Positions 63,234-64,000 of a stretch of 64,000 nucleotides of DNA are shown piece by piece; the first letter of the stretch is position 1, and the number at the start of each line of letters is the position of its first letter. The notes beneath the pieces were generated by a model. The model was given only the letters and a program-made list of their open reading frames with translations. It was not told the origin of the DNA and searched no databases. Made by a program: the position numbers and the translations under genes. This DNA comes from Algorimicrobium echini (GTDB lineage Bacteria > Bacteroidota > Bacteroidia > Flavobacteriales > Flavobacteriaceae): contig NZ_FOVN01000007.1 of assembly GCF_900115185.1 (NCBI RefSeq), positions 1 through 64,000 on the forward strand. The letters run 5' to 3'.

Positions 63234-64000
63234 ATGTTAGCAAAACAAGCTGAAAGATTAAATTTCTCGTCTATTATTAATAGAACAGAATATCCTGACT
63301 TTATGGATATTCAGATAAAATCCTTCCAGGATTTTTTCCAGCTAGAAACTAAATCTGAAGAAAGAGGAGACGAAGGTTTATACAACACCTTTTTGGAAAA
63401 CTTCCCAATTACAGACACACGTAATCAATTTGTTTTAGAATTTTTAGATTACTTTATTGATCCACCACGTTATACTATAGAAGAATGTATAGAACGCGGA
63501 CTTACATACAGCGTACCGCTTAAGGCTAGACTTAAATTGTACTGTACAGACCCTGAACATGAGGATTTCGAGACCATTGTTCAAGATGTGTATTTAGGAA
63601 CAATTCCTTACATGACACCTTCTGGTACTTTTTGTATCAATGGTGCAGAGCGTGTAGTTGTATCACAGTTACACAGGTCACCAGGTGTATTCTTTGGTCA
63701 ATCATTCCATGCCAATGGAACAAAATTATATTCGGCCAGAGTTATTCCGTTTAAAGGGTCATGGATTGAATTCGCAACAGACATCAATCAAGTGATGTAT
63801 GCGTATATCGATCGTAAGAAAAAATTACCTGTAACTACGTTATTCAGAGCCATTGGTTTTGAACGTGATAAAGATATTTTAGAAATTTTTGACCTTGCAG
63901 AAGAGATTAAGGTTTCTAAAGCTGGACTTAAAAAAGTATTAGGTCGTAAGCTTGCAGCACGTGTGCTTAACACATGGCATGAGGATTTTGTTGATGAAGA
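63234..64000 (+). CDS. rpoB: RNA polymerase beta subunit (partial, runs off the end)
   Basis: At least 255 residues from ATG 63234, starting [20 protein letters not shown]. It contains [39 protein letters not shown] and [27 protein letters not shown], typical of Bacteroidota RpoB. The 3' part lies outside the window. It is separated from rplL by 122 bases holding the hairpins. Confidence 0.97.
   Translation, partial: MLAKQAERLNFSSIINRTEYPDFMDIQIKSFQDFFQLETKSEERGDEGLYNTFLENFPITDTRNQFVLEFLDYFIDPPRYTIEECIERGLTYSVPLKARLKLYCTDPEHEDFETIVQDVYLGTIPYMTPSGTFCINGAERVVVSQLHRSPGVFFGQSFHANGTKLYSARVIPFKGSWIEFATDINQVMYAYIDRKKKLPVTTLFRAIGFERDKDILEIFDLAEEIKVSKAGLKKVLGRKLAARVLNTWHEDFVDE

Overview
The window is AT-rich chromosomal DNA of a member of the Flavobacteriaceae (Bacteroidota). 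Signs of this are: promoters of the form TAnnTTTG (with an upstream TTG at two sites) instead of the sigma-70 type; no obvious Shine-Dalgarno sequence before most genes, with a striking exception at rpsU; a type IX secretion sorting tail; a tmRNA tag ending GENNYALAA; and the order tRNA-Thr/Tyr/Gly/Thr - tuf - tRNA-Trp - secE - nusG - rplKAJL - rpoB.

Layout. (1) 1-2340: accessory junction with the end of an IS3-type element, a strongly palindromic ~130-bp repeat, a lone membrane-protein gene, two tandem 160-bp repeats that each start with a copy of the tmRNA 3' end, and ssrA itself (minus strand). (2) 2340-13765: ordinary genes: a saccharopine/alanine-dehydrogenase-like enzyme, an SDR, small membrane proteins, an envelope-stress-like locus (membrane proteins, winged-helix regulator, CreD) carrying two copies of the same inverted repeat, an acetyltransferase, kdsA and typA. 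(3) 13904-27621: a surface-polysaccharide locus with at least six glycosyltransferases, two multi-spanning GT39-like proteins, a Wzx-type flippase, a FdtA/QdtA-type ketoisomerase, a DegT-type sugar aminotransferase, a FemAB-like acyltransferase and a PhyH-like dioxygenase, which together suggest a glycan containing a 3-amino-3,6-dideoxyhexose. (4) 27783-44893: ftsE, a TPR/outer-membrane-barrel pair, a T9SS-secreted leucine-rich-repeat protein between two near-identical palindromes, an amidohydrolase, a methyltransferase, a sterol-desaturase-like enzyme, two related small secreted proteins, NamZ and a divergent LolC/E-type permease. (5) 45132-57955: a cysteine/cystathionine synthase core, a HipA-like kinase with its DUF3037 partner, a K+ channel, an unusual Na+/alanine symporter with a periplasmic extension that looks like SprB plus a lipoyl-like domain, an acyl-CoA dehydrogenase followed by a decayed copy of its own 3' end, rpsU, xerC and hpf. 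(6) 57977-64000: the tRNA/tuf/secE/nusG/ribosomal protein/rpoB cluster, with rpoB running off the end.

The most interesting signals are the twin operator of the CreD locus, the symporter fusion, the tmRNA-end tandem repeats, the structured repeat beside the insertion sequence, the acyl-CoA dehydrogenase tail remnant and the hairpins between rplL and rpoB. Names rest on reading motifs and remembered family patterns. No database search was possible.
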